This document shows, in pieces, positions 16,817 to 26,588 of a DNA stretch of 64,000 nucleotides. The notes beneath the pieces are model-generated. The model was not told the origin of the DNA, ran no database searches, and was given only the letters and a program-made list of their open reading frames with translations. A program made the translations under genes and the position numbers. The stretch's first letter is position 1; each line of letters starts with the position of its first letter. This stretch comes from Streptomyces sp. Root431 (lineage in GTDB: Bacteria > Actinomycetota > Actinomycetes > Streptomycetales > Streptomycetaceae): contig NZ_LMEI01000007.1 in NCBI RefSeq assembly GCF_001426585.1, forward strand, positions 695,830-759,829. Reading direction: 5' to 3'.

Positions 16817-16877
16817 GACCGCTGCGCCGGACGCGCGCGGGGGGAGCGGGGCGCTCAGCCGTTCGGGAGTCGCAAGG

Positions 16878-16883
16878 TACGCT
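16878..16883 (+). promoter_or_regulatory. -10 element TACGCT for ddlA
   Basis: TACGCT ends 9 nt before the ATG with no ribosome site between, so a very short or absent leader is expected. Confidence 0.45.
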
Positions 16884-16892
16884 CATCGCGAT

Positions 16893-18032
16893 ATGAGCGA
16901 GAACACCCAGAGCCCCCGCAAGCCGCGCGTGGCCGTCGTCTTCGGCGGTCGCAGCTCCGAGCACGCCATCTCCGTCGTCACGGCGGGCGCCGTCCTGAGC
17001 GCCATCGACCGGGACAAGTACGACGTGCTGCCCATCGGCATCACGACGGACGGGCGCTGGGCGCTCACCGCCGACGCCCCCGAGCGCATGGCCATCGCCG
17101 ACCGCGCCCTGCCGAACGTCGCCGACCTGGCCGATTCCGAGGAGGGCGGTGTCGTCCTCTCCGTCGACCCCGCCAACCGCGAGGTCGTCCTCACCGAGCC
17201 CGGCGCCGTCCCGCGCGCCCTCGGCGAGGTCGACGTGGTCTTCCCGATGCTCCACGGCCCGTACGGCGAGGACGGCACCCTCCAGGGCCTCCTGGAGCTC
17301 TCCGGAGTCCCCTACGTCGGCGCGGGCGTCCTCGCCTCCGCCGTCGGCCAGGACAAGGAGTACATGAAGCGCGTCTTCGTCTCCTTCGGCCTCCCCGTCG
17401 GCCCGTACGAGGTCATCCGCCCGCGCGAGTGGGAGCAGAACCCGGCCGCCGCCCGCAAGAAGATCGTCGAGTTCGCCGCCGAGCACGGCTGGCCGCTCTT
17501 CGTGAAGCCGGCCCGCGGCGGCTCGTCCATGGGCATCACCAAGGTCGACGACCTCTCGGGCCTGGACGAGGCCATCGAGGAGGCCCGCCGCCACGACCCC
17601 AAGATCCTCGTCGAGTCGCTCCTGCGCGGCCGTGAGATCGAGTGCGGCGTCCTGGAGTTCGAGGACGGCCCGCGCGCCAGCGTGCCGGCCGAGATCCCGC
17701 CGGTCACCGACCACGACTTCTACGACTTCGAGGCCAAGTACATCGACTCGGCCTCCGGCATCGTGCCCGCGCCGATCGGCGACGAGGCGACCGCCGAGAT
17801 CCAGCGCCTGGCCGTCGCGGCCTACGAGGCGATCTCCTGCGAGGGTCTGGTCCGCGCCGACTTCTTCCTCACCGAGGACGGCGACTTCGTCATCAACGAG
17901 GTCAACACGATGCCCGGCTTCACCCCCATCTCCATGTACCCGCGCATGTGGCAGGAGAGCGGCGTGAGCTACCCCGAGCTCGTCGACCGGCTGATCCAGG
18001 CCGCGCTGACCCGCTCCACGGGCCTGCGCTAG
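16893..18032 (+). CDS. ddlA: D-alanine--D-alanine ligase
   Basis: ATP-grasp ligase (379 residues) for peptidoglycan precursors. VVFGGRSSEHAISVVTAG at the N-terminus, FVKPARGGSSMGITKV (ATP loop), GREIECGVLE and the metal site FVINEVNTMPGFTPISMYP are present. The omega loop reads DFEAKYID with Lys-Tyr, as in D-Ala-D-Ala ligases rather than VanA-type depsipeptide ligases. Leaderless-type promoter. Its end faces a convergent lipoprotein gene across a 12-bp palindrome. Confidence 0.97.
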   Translation: MSENTQSPRKPRVAVVFGGRSSEHAISVVTAGAVLSAIDRDKYDVLPIGITTDGRWALTADAPERMAIADRALPNVADLADSEEGGVVLSVDPANREVVLTEPGAVPRALGEVDVVFPMLHGPYGEDGTLQGLLELSGVPYVGAGVLASAVGQDKEYMKRVFVSFGLPVGPYEVIRPREWEQNPAAARKKIVEFAAEHGWPLFVKPARGGSSMGITKVDDLSGLDEAIEEARRHDPKILVESLLRGREIECGVLEFEDGPRASVPAEIPPVTDHDFYDFEAKYIDSASGIVPAPIGDEATAEIQRLAVAAYEAISCEGLVRADFFLTEDGDFVINEVNTMPGFTPISMYPRMWQESGVSYPELVDRLIQAALTRSTGLR

Positions 18033-18070
18033 CCGGACCGGGCGGACCGGCCCGGACGGCGGACCGCGAG

Positions 18071-18100
18071 ATCCGGAGTGCGCCTAGACGCACTCCGGAT
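18071..18100. terminator. Bidirectional hairpin between ddlA and the DUF3515 gene
   Basis: ATCCGGAGTGCG and CGCACTCCGGAT pair over 12 bp around CCTAGA. The loop includes the stop codon of the leftward gene, so its last codons lie in the stem. Confidence 0.8.
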
Positions 18101-18581
18101 CGATGCCGCAGGGGATGGTCCGCGCCACGGAGGCGGCGAGGTCCGCGAGCGGCGTCGCGTCGTGCGTGAACCGCTCGTCGAGCGCCACCTCGACGTACGT
18201 CTTCCGGTACACCGAGGTGAAACGGGGCCCGCTGCCCTCCGGCCGCTCCAGCATCCAGTTCACGCCGTTCGCCTCGACGGCCTGAGACTTGGGATCGCTC
18301 ATCTTTTCGGGCCGGGGGACCCCGCAGCGCAGTACGATCGCACCGTCACCCCACCCGGCGGTCAGCTCGGAGTCCGGTTCCGGATCGCTCCGCTCAAGCC
18401 CCGCCACGGTGTCCGGCAGCTCCTTCTCCAACGCCTGGCAGAGGGCCGCCTCCGCCGCCGGGGGGCGGGGAACCGCCACGGACGCCCCGGCGTCCGTCCG
18501 GGAGCAGCCGGTGGCGGCCAGCATCAGGACGGCTGCCGTGACGGCGGCGGGCAGGCCGAAGGGCCGGTGGGATGAGATCAC
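18084..18581 (-). CDS. DUF3515 putative lipoprotein
   Basis: Exported lipoprotein of 165 residues: signal peptide with lipobox LAATGC (Cys about 26), then a soluble domain with Cys pairs (EAALCQALEKELPDTV, VLRCGVPRPE, IPCGIDPEC). The conserved end of DUF3515 (VEANGVNWMLERP ... TSVYRKTYVEVAL) is present. GTG start with a TACGCT -10 element 6 nt upstream (18588-18593) and no ribosome site, suggesting a leaderless mRNA. The reading frame continues upstream without conservation. Role unknown; probably cell-envelope related. Confidence 0.88.
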   Translation of the reverse strand: MISSHRPFGLPAAVTAAVLMLAATGCSRTDAGASVAVPRPPAAEAALCQALEKELPDTVAGLERSDPEPDSELTAGWGDGAIVLRCGVPRPEKMSDPKSQAVEANGVNWMLERPEGSGPRFTSVYRKTYVEVALDERFTHDATPLADLAASVARTIPCGIDPECV

Positions 18582-18587
18582 CGGCCA

Positions 18588-18593
18588 AGCGTA
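18588..18593 (-). promoter_or_regulatory. -10 element TACGCT for the DUF3515 gene
   Basis: On the minus strand TACGCT, then 6 nt, then GTG: leaderless layout. Confidence 0.45.
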
Positions 18594-18601
18594 GACGGGG
18601 G

Positions 18602-18835
18602 CTACAGATGAACGACCGGGCAGGTGAGGGTACGCGTGATGCCGTCCACTTGCTGGACCTTGGCGACCACCATGCGACCCAGTTCGTCGACCGTGTCCGC
18701 CTGCGCGCGCACGATCACGTCGTAGGGACCGGTCACGTCTTCGGCCTGGAGCACCCCCGGGATCTTGGAGATGGTGTCGGCGACGGTCGACGCCTTGCCC
18801 ACCTCGGTCTGAATAAGGATGTACGCCTGAACCAC
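18602..18835 (-). CDS. Stand-alone RAM (Lrp/AsnC effector) domain protein
   Basis: A 77-residue protein consisting only of the ligand-binding RAM domain of Lrp/AsnC regulators (VVQAYILIQTEVGKASTVADTISKIPGVLQAEDVTGPYDVIVRA...). There is no helix-turn-helix. RAM-only proteins form ring oligomers that bind amino acids and may modulate full Lrp proteins. The GTG start is fixed by a GGAGG ribosome site 5 nt away; the longer frame upstream has no support. Divergent from thiL. Confidence 0.93.
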   Translation of the reverse strand: MVQAYILIQTEVGKASTVADTISKIPGVLQAEDVTGPYDVIVRAQADTVDELGRMVVAKVQQVDGITRTLTCPVVHL

Positions 18836-19068
18836 GGAACCTCCAGGGCGACCACGAGGATCTTGTGGGAGAAAGGGACGCCACGGTACCGCGTCGCCGC
18901 GGGCCACGGGGAGACCCGCGCGTCCCGGGGCACTCGCGTGGTGGCGTACGCACGACAGAAGTTGACGGTCTACTTGACGGTACCCAGCACGGTGACGGCC
19001 CGCGACCCGCGGCGCGCCCAGACGCGCCTCCGCCCGCCGGCCGGCACGAAGACACGAGGTGAGGCGCG

Positions 19069-20027
19069 GTGAAGGGCACAGTCGGAGAACTGGGCGAGTT
19101 CGGGCTCATCAGAGAGCTCACGTCCCGGCTCACCTCCACCCCGGCGGTACGGATCGGGCCCGGCGACGACGCCGCGGTCGTCTCCGCACCCGACCGGCGC
19201 GTGGTGGCCAGCACGGACATCCTCCTCGAAGGACGTCACTTCCGCCGCGACTGGTCGACGGCGTACGACGTCGGCCGCAAGGCCGCCGCGCAGAACCTCG
19301 CCGACATCGCCGCCATGGGCGCGGTCCCCACCGCGCTCCTCCTCGGCCTCGTCGTCCCGGCGGAACTGCCCGTCACCTGGCCCACCGAACTGATGGACGG
19401 GCTGCGCGACGAATGTCAGGTCGCGGGCGCGGCCGTCGTCGGCGGCGACGTCGTCCGCGGCGACACCATCACCATCGCCATCACGGCCCTCGGCGACCTC
19501 CGCAACCACGACCCGGTGACCCGGGGTGGCGCCCAGCCCGGCGACGTCGTCGCCTACACCGGCTGGCTCGGCTGGTCCGCCGCCGGCTACGCGGTCCTCT
19601 CCCGGGGCTTCCGCTCGCCCCGCGCCTTCGTCGAGGCCCACCGCAGGCCCGAGCCGCCGTACCACGCGGGCCCCGCCGCCGCGGGACTCGGCGCCACCGC
19701 CATGTGCGACGTCAGCGACGGCCTCATCGCCGACCTCGGCCACATCGCCGAGGCCAGCAAGGTCCGCATCGACCTGCGCTCCGGGCTCATCGACATCCCG
19801 ACGCAGATGAACGACATCGGTCAGGCCGTCGGCGTCGACCCCATGCAGTGGGTGCTCACCGGGGGAGAGGACCACGCCATCGTGGCCACCTTCCCGCCGG
19901 ACGTGAAGCTCCCCGCCCGCTGGAAGGTCATCGGCGAGGTCCTGAACCCCTCGGCGCTGCCGCAGGTCACCGTGGACGGCGCCCCCTGGCACAGCGCGGG
20001 CGGCTGGGACCACTTCGGGGAGACGGA

Positions 20028-20031
<4 letters not shown>
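19069..20031 (+). CDS. thiL: Thiamine-monophosphate kinase
   Basis: Phosphorylates thiamine monophosphate to the diphosphate cofactor (320 residues). PurM-like ATP-binding fold with [12 protein letters not shown] near the N-terminus, [54 protein letters not shown] and [16 protein letters not shown] start after GAGGTGAGG. Ends in a 4-nt overlap with thiD. No thiamine riboswitch is seen upstream. Confidence 0.97.
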
Positions 20032-20822
<791 letters not shown>

Positions 20823-20831
<9 letters not shown>

Positions 20832-20870
20832 CCACGCCGGAAAGTAACCACGCCGGAAAGTGACCACGCG
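20823..20870 (+). repeat. Three tandem copies of a 16-bp unit spanning the thiD stop codon
   Basis: Units at 20823-20838, 20839-20854 and 20855-20870 read CGGAAAGTAACCACGC with one change (A to G) in the third. The first copy encodes the last residues and TAA stop of thiD. Because 16 is not a multiple of three, the three stop triplets fall in three different frames. Confidence 0.85.
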
Positions 20871-20910
20871 GGGAAGGAACCGGAGCTCCGAAAAGATTCC
20901 GGGTACGGCA

Positions 20911-20942
20911 AGAGGCCGGTTCACCTAGGTGAACCGGCCTCT
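20911..20942. terminator. Perfect 32-bp palindrome between thiD and rpmB
   Basis: AGAGGCCGGTTCACCT followed by its exact reverse complement, between convergent genes; a bidirectional terminator. Confidence 0.85.
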
Positions 20943-20983
20943 CAAGGCAACCGCAGGGGCTGCGCTACGACGGAACGTCGCGA

Positions 20984-21169
20984 TTAGCGCGAGACCTTGC
21001 CGGCCTTGATGCACGAGGTGCAGACGTTGAGCCGCTTCGGCGTCCGACCGACCACGGCACGCACGCGCTGGATGTTCGGGTTCCAGCGACGGGACGTACG
21101 GCGGTGCGAGTGCGAAATGTTGTTGCCGAAGCCCGGCCCCTTGCCGCAGACGTCGCAGTTGGCAGCCAC
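20984..21169 (-). CDS. rpmB: 50S ribosomal protein L28
   Basis: Ribosomal protein L28 (61 residues). The zinc-binding (C+) form: CDVC near the N-terminus and CTSC near the C-terminus, with [18 protein letters not shown] between. Streptomyces often carry additional Cys-free L28 copies under Zur control; this one looks like the zinc-containing housekeeping copy. Confidence 0.97.
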   Translation of the reverse strand: MAANCDVCGKGPGFGNNISHSHRRTSRRWNPNIQRVRAVVGRTPKRLNVCTSCIKAGKVSR

Positions 21170-21267
21170 GGGTCACTCCAAAGACTTCAGAATTACAGTG
21201 AAATCCGGCGCACCGGAATCAGGAGTCTGAAGTGGCTTGCCGGGGGATGGCCCGGAGGAACCGGGCA

Positions 21268-21297
21268 ACCGAAGCAGCATACAACGCCTGCTTCGGT
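21268..21297. promoter_or_regulatory. 10-bp inverted repeat over the rpmB promoter
   Basis: ACCGAAGCAG and CTGCTTCGGT flank 10 nt that include, on the minus strand, the -10-like TATGCT about 100 bp upstream of rpmB. The position suits an operator for rpmB. No known binding protein is assigned. Confidence 0.4.
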
Positions 21298-21440
21298 GGA
21301 ACGAAACTACCATGGTCTCCGCGGACCTCGCCCCCGGCCCAGGTCACCGGGGGTCCCCCTGCTCGACCGAAGCCGAGAGCTTGGGGGACGGACACCCCGG
21401 GTCTACCCTGCGGTGAGCTCACCGCCGAAGGAGGCCCCTG

Positions 21441-23069
21441 TTGTCGCGAGCCCTTCAGCCTTTCGAGGAGCTCGTCGAGCTCGACGCCGAAGCGCTCCGC
21501 ACCTGGTCGGCGCGGGTGTTGGACGCCCTCGGGCGGGAGCGCGCGGAGATCGACGCGATCAACGTCTACCCGGTCGCGGACGGGGACACCGGCACCAACC
21601 TGTACCTGACGGCGGAAGCCGCCCACCAGGCCGTCGAAGCCGTCTTCGCCGCCGCCGAACCCGATGCCGCCGAGACCGTACGGGCCATGGCGCACGGGGC
21701 CCTGCTCGGCGCCCGCGGCAACTCCGGGACCATCCTCGCCCAACTCCTGCGCGGCATGGCGGCCGTCCTCGCCGAAGGACGTGACGGTGATCACCTCGCC
21801 CGCGCCCTGGCCGAGGCCGCCGACGCGGCCCGCCGGGCCGTCGCCCACCCCGTCGAGGGCACGATCCTCACCGTCGCCTCCGCCGCCGCACGCGCCTGCG
21901 CCGCCGGCGGCCGGCTCGTGGAGGTGGCGGGAAGCGCCTACGAGGGGGCCAGGACCGCCCTGGCGACCACCAGGGGACAACTCGACGTCCTCACCCGCGC
22001 GGGGGTCGTGGACGCCGGCGGACAGGGCCTCGTGACCGTCCTCGGGGCGCTCGTGGAGACCGTGACCGGGCGGACACCGCTCCGCCCGGAGACCCCGGCA
22101 CACGGCGTCGTCGCGCCCGCCGCGCCCCTCGCGGCCGAGGACTGCGGCACCGAGGGCGGACCCGCGTACGAGGTGATCTACCTCCTGGAGGCCGAGGACG
22201 CGGCCGTGGAGCGGCTGCGCTCCCGCCTCGACGCGCTGGGGGAGTCCCTGGTCGTCGTCGGCGGCGACGGGCTGTGGAACGTCCACGTGCACGTCGACGA
22301 CGCCGGAGCCGCCGTCGAGGCCGGCGTCGAAGCGGGCCGGCCCCACCGCATCCGCGTCACCCACTTCGCGAGCACCGTCCCGGAGACGGACGCGCGCGGG
22401 GCGCGGGCCCAGCGCGCCGTGGTCGCCGTCGTCCCCGGCGAGGGCCTGGCCGGACTCTGCGCCGAGGTAGGCGCCACCACCGTCCAGACACGGCCCGGCG
22501 AACAGCCCGCGGGCGACGAACTCGTCGACGCGATCCGGCGGGCCCACGCCCGCGAGGTCGTCCTCCTGCCCAACGACACCGAGCTGCGCCAGACGGCCGC
22601 GGCCGCCGCCGAACGGGCCAGGGCCGAAGGCATCCGCGTCGCCCTCATCCCGACCCGGGCCGCCGTCCAGGGCATCGCCGCCCTCGCCGTCCACGAACCC
22701 GACCGCCGCTTCGACGAGGACGTCGTCGCCATGACGGCCGCCGCGGGCGCCACCCGCTACGCCGAACTCGCCGTCGCCGAACGCCAGTCCTTCACCTCGG
22801 CCGGCGTCTGCCAGGCCGGCGACGTCCTCGGCCTCATCGAGGGCGACGTCGCTGTCATCGGCCAGGACCTCACCGAGACGGCCCGCACGGTCCTCGACCG
22901 CATGCTCTCGGCGGGCGGTGAACTCGTCACCCTGATCGTCGCCGACGGCACCCCGCCCGACCTGGCCGCCGCCCTCGAACGCCACGTCCGCCGCGGCTAC
23001 CTGGCCGTCGACACCACGACGTACCACGCGGGCGAGGGAGCGCCCCCGCTGCTCATCGGAGTGGAATGA
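21441..23069 (+). CDS. FakA/YloV-like DAK2-domain protein (fatty acid kinase-like)
   Basis: A 542-residue protein with an N-terminal DhaL/DAK2 nucleotide-binding domain: INVYPVADGDTGTNL supplies the Mg-binding Asp residues and GALLGARGNSGTILAQLLRG the ATP site. A middle domain (YEVIYLLEAEDAAVERLRSRL ... NVHVHVDDAGAAVEAG) and the C-terminal FakB-interaction-type domain (VVLLPNDTELRQTAAAAAE, QSFTSAGVCQAGDVLG) follow. In Firmicutes FakA with FakB phosphorylates exogenous fatty acids. TTG start, fixed by GAAGGAGG 6 nt upstream. Placed before recG, as in many actinobacteria. Confidence 0.93.
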   Translation: MSRALQPFEELVELDAEALRTWSARVLDALGRERAEIDAINVYPVADGDTGTNLYLTAEAAHQAVEAVFAAAEPDAAETVRAMAHGALLGARGNSGTILAQLLRGMAAVLAEGRDGDHLARALAEAADAARRAVAHPVEGTILTVASAAARACAAGGRLVEVAGSAYEGARTALATTRGQLDVLTRAGVVDAGGQGLVTVLGALVETVTGRTPLRPETPAHGVVAPAAPLAAEDCGTEGGPAYEVIYLLEAEDAAVERLRSRLDALGESLVVVGGDGLWNVHVHVDDAGAAVEAGVEAGRPHRIRVTHFASTVPETDARGARAQRAVVAVVPGEGLAGLCAEVGATTVQTRPGEQPAGDELVDAIRRAHAREVVLLPNDTELRQTAAAAAERARAEGIRVALIPTRAAVQGIAALAVHEPDRRFDEDVVAMTAAAGATRYAELAVAERQSFTSAGVCQAGDVLGLIEGDVAVIGQDLTETARTVLDRMLSAGGELVTLIVADGTPPDLAAALERHVRRGYLAVDTTTYHAGEGAPPLLIGVE

Positions 23070-23109
23070 CCGGAGGGGAACACCCCGACTGTCGGTCCCG
23101 TGGTGTGCA

Positions 23110-25320
23110 ATGGAACGCGTGCCCGCGCTCGACGAACCACTCAAGAAGTCCCTCGGCCCCGCCACCGCCAAGGTCATGGCCGAGGCACTCGACCTGCACA
23201 CGGTCGGTGACCTGCTCCACCACTACCCCCGGCGGTACGCCGAGCGGGGAGAGTTGACGACGCTCTCCGACCTGCCGCTCGACGAGCACGTCACGGTCGT
23301 CGCGCAGGTCGCCGACGCCCGCGTGCTCACCTTCAACGGCTCCAAGGGACGCGGCCAGCGCCTCGAAGTGACCATCACGGACGGCAGCGGCCGCCTCCAA
23401 CTGGTCTTCTTCGGCAAGGGCGTCCACAAGCCGCACAAGGACCTCCTGCCCGGCACCCGCGCGATGTTCTCCGGCAAGGTCTCGCTCTTCAACCGCCGCC
23501 TCCAGCTCGCCCACCCGGCGTACGAACTCCTCCGCGGCGACGGCGACGAGGCAGCCGACAGCGCGGACACCGTGGCCGGCTGGGCCGGGGCCCTCATCCC
23601 GATCTACCCGGCCACCACCAAGCTGGAGTCCTGGAAGATCGCCAAGGCCGTCGACGCCGTCCTGCCGCACGCCGAGGACGCCGTCGACCCCCTGCCGACC
23701 GCCCTGCGCGAGGGCCGCGGCCTCGCCGAGCTGCCCGACGCCCTCCGGAAGATCCACCGCCCCCGCACCAAGGCGGACGTCGCCGACGCCCGCGACCGGC
23801 TCAAGTGGGACGAGGCCTTCGTCCTCCAGGTCGCCCTCGCCCGCCGGCGGCACGCCGACACCCAACTCCCCGCCGTCGCCCGGCGCCCCGTCCCCGGCGC
23901 CATCCTCGACGCCTTCGACGCCAAGCTGCCCTTCACCCTCACCGACGGCCAGCAGAAGGTCTCCCGCGAGATCTTCGACGACCTCGCCGCCGAACACCCC
24001 ATGCACCGCCTCCTCCAGGGAGAGGTCGGTTCGGGCAAGACGATGGTGGCGCTGCGCGCCATGCTCGCCGTCGTCGACGCCGGGGGACAGGCCGCGATGC
24101 TCGCCCCCACCGAGGTCCTCGCCCAGCAGCACCACCGCTCGGTCACCGAGATGATGGGCGAGCTCGCCGAGGGGGGGATGCTCGGCGGCGCCGAGCGGGC
24201 CACCAAGGTCGTCCTGCTCACCGGCTCCATGGGCACCGCCGCCCGCCGGCAGGCCCTGCTCGACCTCGTCACCGGCGAGGCGGGGATCGTCATCGGCACG
24301 CACGCGCTGATCGAGGACAAGGTCCAGTTCCATGACCTCGGCCTGGTCGTCGTCGACGAGCAGCACCGCTTCGGCGTCGAGCAGCGAGACGCCCTGCGCG
24401 GCAAGGGCAAGCAGCCCCCGCACCTCCTCGTGATGACCGCCACCCCCATCCCGCGGACCGTCGCCATGACCGTCTTCGGCGACCTGGAGACCTCCGTCCT
24501 CGACCAGCTGCCCGCCGGACGCTCCCCGATCGCCACCCACGTCGTCCCCGCGGCCGACAAGCCGCACTTCCTCGCGCGCGCCTGGGAGCGGGTGCGCGAG
24601 GAAGTGGAGAACGGCCACCAGGCGTACGTCGTCTGCCCCCGCATCGGCGACGAGGAGGACCAGAAGAAGAGGGCCAAGGCGTCCCCCGAGGACGAGGCCG
24701 AGAAGCGGCCGCCCCTCGCCGTCCTGGAGGTCGCCGAGAAGCTCCGTACCGGCCCCCTCGCGGGCCTGCGGATCGCCGTCCTGCACGGGCGCATGCACCC
24801 CGACGACAAGGACGACGTCATGCGCCGCTTCGCCGCCGGCGACCTCGACGTCCTCGTCGCCACCACCGTCATCGAGGTCGGCGTGAACGTCCCCAACGCC
24901 ACCGCCATGGTGATCATGGACGGCGACCGGTTCGGCGTCTCCCAGCTCCACCAGCTCCGCGGCCGCGTCGGCCGCGGATCCGCCCCCGGCCTCTGCCTCC
25001 TCGTCACCGAGATGCCCGAGGCCAGCCCCGCCCGGCAGCGCCTCGGCGCCGTCGCCGCCACCCTCGACGGCTTCGAGCTCTCCCGCATCGACCTCGAACA
25101 GCGCCGCGAGGGCGACGTCCTCGGCCAGGCCCAGTCCGGCGTCCGCTCCTCCCTGAAGGTGCTCACGGTCATCGACGACGAGGAGGTCATCGCCGCCGCC
25201 CGCGAGGAGGCCACCACCCTCGTCCTCGCCGACCCGGACCTCGCCGCCCACCCCGGTCTGCGCACCGCCCTCGAAGCCCTGCTCGACAAGGACCGGGAGG
25301 AGTACCTGGAGAAGGGCTGA
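23110..25320 (+). CDS. recG: ATP-dependent DNA helicase RecG
   Basis: Branch-migrating helicase that remodels stalled forks and Holliday junctions (736 residues). Wedge/OB domain near residues 60-150 (VAQVADARVLTFNGSKGRGQRLEVTI), Walker A GEVGSGKTMVALRAM, DEQH box VVVDEQHRFGVEQR, MTATPIPRT, then RecA domain 2 with VLHGRMHPDDKD, TTVIEVGVNVPNATAMVI and QLRGRVGRG. ATG at 23110; an in-frame GTG three codons later is possible. Followed closely by rsmD. Confidence 0.97.
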   Translation: MERVPALDEPLKKSLGPATAKVMAEALDLHTVGDLLHHYPRRYAERGELTTLSDLPLDEHVTVVAQVADARVLTFNGSKGRGQRLEVTITDGSGRLQLVFFGKGVHKPHKDLLPGTRAMFSGKVSLFNRRLQLAHPAYELLRGDGDEAADSADTVAGWAGALIPIYPATTKLESWKIAKAVDAVLPHAEDAVDPLPTALREGRGLAELPDALRKIHRPRTKADVADARDRLKWDEAFVLQVALARRRHADTQLPAVARRPVPGAILDAFDAKLPFTLTDGQQKVSREIFDDLAAEHPMHRLLQGEVGSGKTMVALRAMLAVVDAGGQAAMLAPTEVLAQQHHRSVTEMMGELAEGGMLGGAERATKVVLLTGSMGTAARRQALLDLVTGEAGIVIGTHALIEDKVQFHDLGLVVVDEQHRFGVEQRDALRGKGKQPPHLLVMTATPIPRTVAMTVFGDLETSVLDQLPAGRSPIATHVVPAADKPHFLARAWERVREEVENGHQAYVVCPRIGDEEDQKKRAKASPEDEAEKRPPLAVLEVAEKLRTGPLAGLRIAVLHGRMHPDDKDDVMRRFAAGDLDVLVATTVIEVGVNVPNATAMVIMDGDRFGVSQLHQLRGRVGRGSAPGLCLLVTEMPEASPARQRLGAVAATLDGFELSRIDLEQRREGDVLGQAQSGVRSSLKVLTVIDDEEVIAAAREEATTLVLADPDLAAHPGLRTALEALLDKDREEYLEKG

Positions 25321-25387
25321 CCGCAGCCCGGCGGCAACCGCCATAAGCTGATGCGTACGCAATGACACAGCGAGAACGAGGACACCG

Positions 25388-25972
25388 ATGACCCGCGTGA
25401 TCGCCGGCACCGCCGGCGGACGCCGACTTGCCGTGCCCCCCGGCAACGGCACCCGCCCCACCTCCGACCGGGCGCGCGAAGGCCTCTTCTCCACCTGGGA
25501 GGCGTTCCTCGGCTCCCTCGACGGGACCCGGGTCGCCGACCTGTACGCGGGCTCCGGCGCCGTCGGGCTCGAAGCGCTCTCCCGGGGCGCCGTCCACGCG
25601 CTCCTCGTCGAGGCCGACCCCCGCGCCGCGAAGACGATCCGCGACAACATCAGGACACTCGGCCTGCCCGGCGCCGAACTCAGGACCGGCAAGGCGGAGC
25701 AGATCGTGACGGGACCGGCCCCCGCCGACCCGTTCGACCTGGTCTTCCTCGACCCGCCGTACGCCGTCGCGGACGACGATCTTCGCGAGATCCTCCTCAC
25801 ACTCCGCTCGGGGGGCTGGCTCACGGACGATGCCCTCGTCACCGTGGAGCGCAGCACCCGAGGCGGGGAGTTCGGCTGGCCGGACGGATTCGAGCCACTG
25901 CGGGCCCGTCGTTACGGCGAGGGAACGTTTTGGTACGGTCGCGCCGCCTCTACGTGCGAAGACGCACCATGA
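25388..25972 (+). CDS. rsmD: 16S rRNA (guanine966-N2)-methyltransferase
   Basis: SAM-dependent rRNA methyltransferase (194 residues): N-terminal [27 protein letters not shown], motif [19 protein letters not shown] and the catalytic motif FLDPPYAV. Adjacent to and slightly overlapping the coaD region, the standard bacterial pair. Confidence 0.95.
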   Translation: MTRVIAGTAGGRRLAVPPGNGTRPTSDRAREGLFSTWEAFLGSLDGTRVADLYAGSGAVGLEALSRGAVHALLVEADPRAAKTIRDNIRTLGLPGAELRTGKAEQIVTGPAPADPFDLVFLDPPYAVADDDLREILLTLRSGGWLTDDALVTVERSTRGGEFGWPDGFEPLRARRYGEGTFWYGRAASTCEDAP

Positions 25973-25998
25973 CCGGACCGGAGAGCGAGGGACTCACG

Positions 25999-26478
25999 TT
26001 GCGCCGCGCCGTCTGTCCGGGGTCGTTCGACCCCATCACCAACGGACATCTCGACATCATCGCCCGCGCCTCCAAGCTGTACGACGTCGTACACGTCGCG
26101 GTGATGATCAACCAGTCCAAGCAGGGACTGTTCACCGTCGACGAGCGGATCGAGCTGATCCGCGAGGTCACCGCCGACTTCGGCAACGTCGAGGTGGAGT
26201 CCTTCCACGGACTGCTCGTCGACTTCTGCAAGCAGCGGGACATCCCCGCCATCGTCAAGGGCCTGCGCGCCGTCAGCGACTTCGACTACGAGTTGCAGAT
26301 GGCGCAGATGAACATCGGCCTCTCGGGCGTGGAGACCCTCTTCGTCCCCACCAACCCGACGTACAGCTTCCTCTCCTCCTCGCTGGTCAAGGAGGTGGCG
26401 GCCTGGGGCGGCGACGTGTCCCACCTGGTGCCGCCGCAGGTCCTCGGCCGGCTGACCGAGCGCCTCGCGCAGAAGTGA
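25999..26478 (+). CDS. coaD: Phosphopantetheine adenylyltransferase
   Basis: Penultimate enzyme of coenzyme A synthesis (159 residues). TXGH-type motif: [21 protein letters not shown]-terminal [22 protein letters not shown] is the ISSTXVR-type motif. I prefer the TTG at 25999, which gives [10 protein letters not shown] as in the family and has GCGAGGGA 8-10 nt upstream. The ATG at 25969 (ATGA overlap with rsmD, 10 more residues) is a real alternative. Confidence 0.94.
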   Translation: MRRAVCPGSFDPITNGHLDIIARASKLYDVVHVAVMINQSKQGLFTVDERIELIREVTADFGNVEVESFHGLLVDFCKQRDIPAIVKGLRAVSDFDYELQMAQMNIGLSGVETLFVPTNPTYSFLSSSLVKEVAAWGGDVSHLVPPQVLGRLTERLAQK

Positions 26479-26588
26479 CGCGCCGCCACCGCTGCTGACG
26501 CTCCGTCACCTGGTGTCGGATGGGAGCCGACTGCCCTTACAGTCGTCCCGTCCGTCTCCATCCAGCTGTAGAGAGTGGCGAGCACCCG

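Noticed and set aside
18907..19068. Thiamine riboswitch before thiL
   Set aside because: No TPP-riboswitch core (CTGAGA / ACCTGATCTGG-like) could be recognised.
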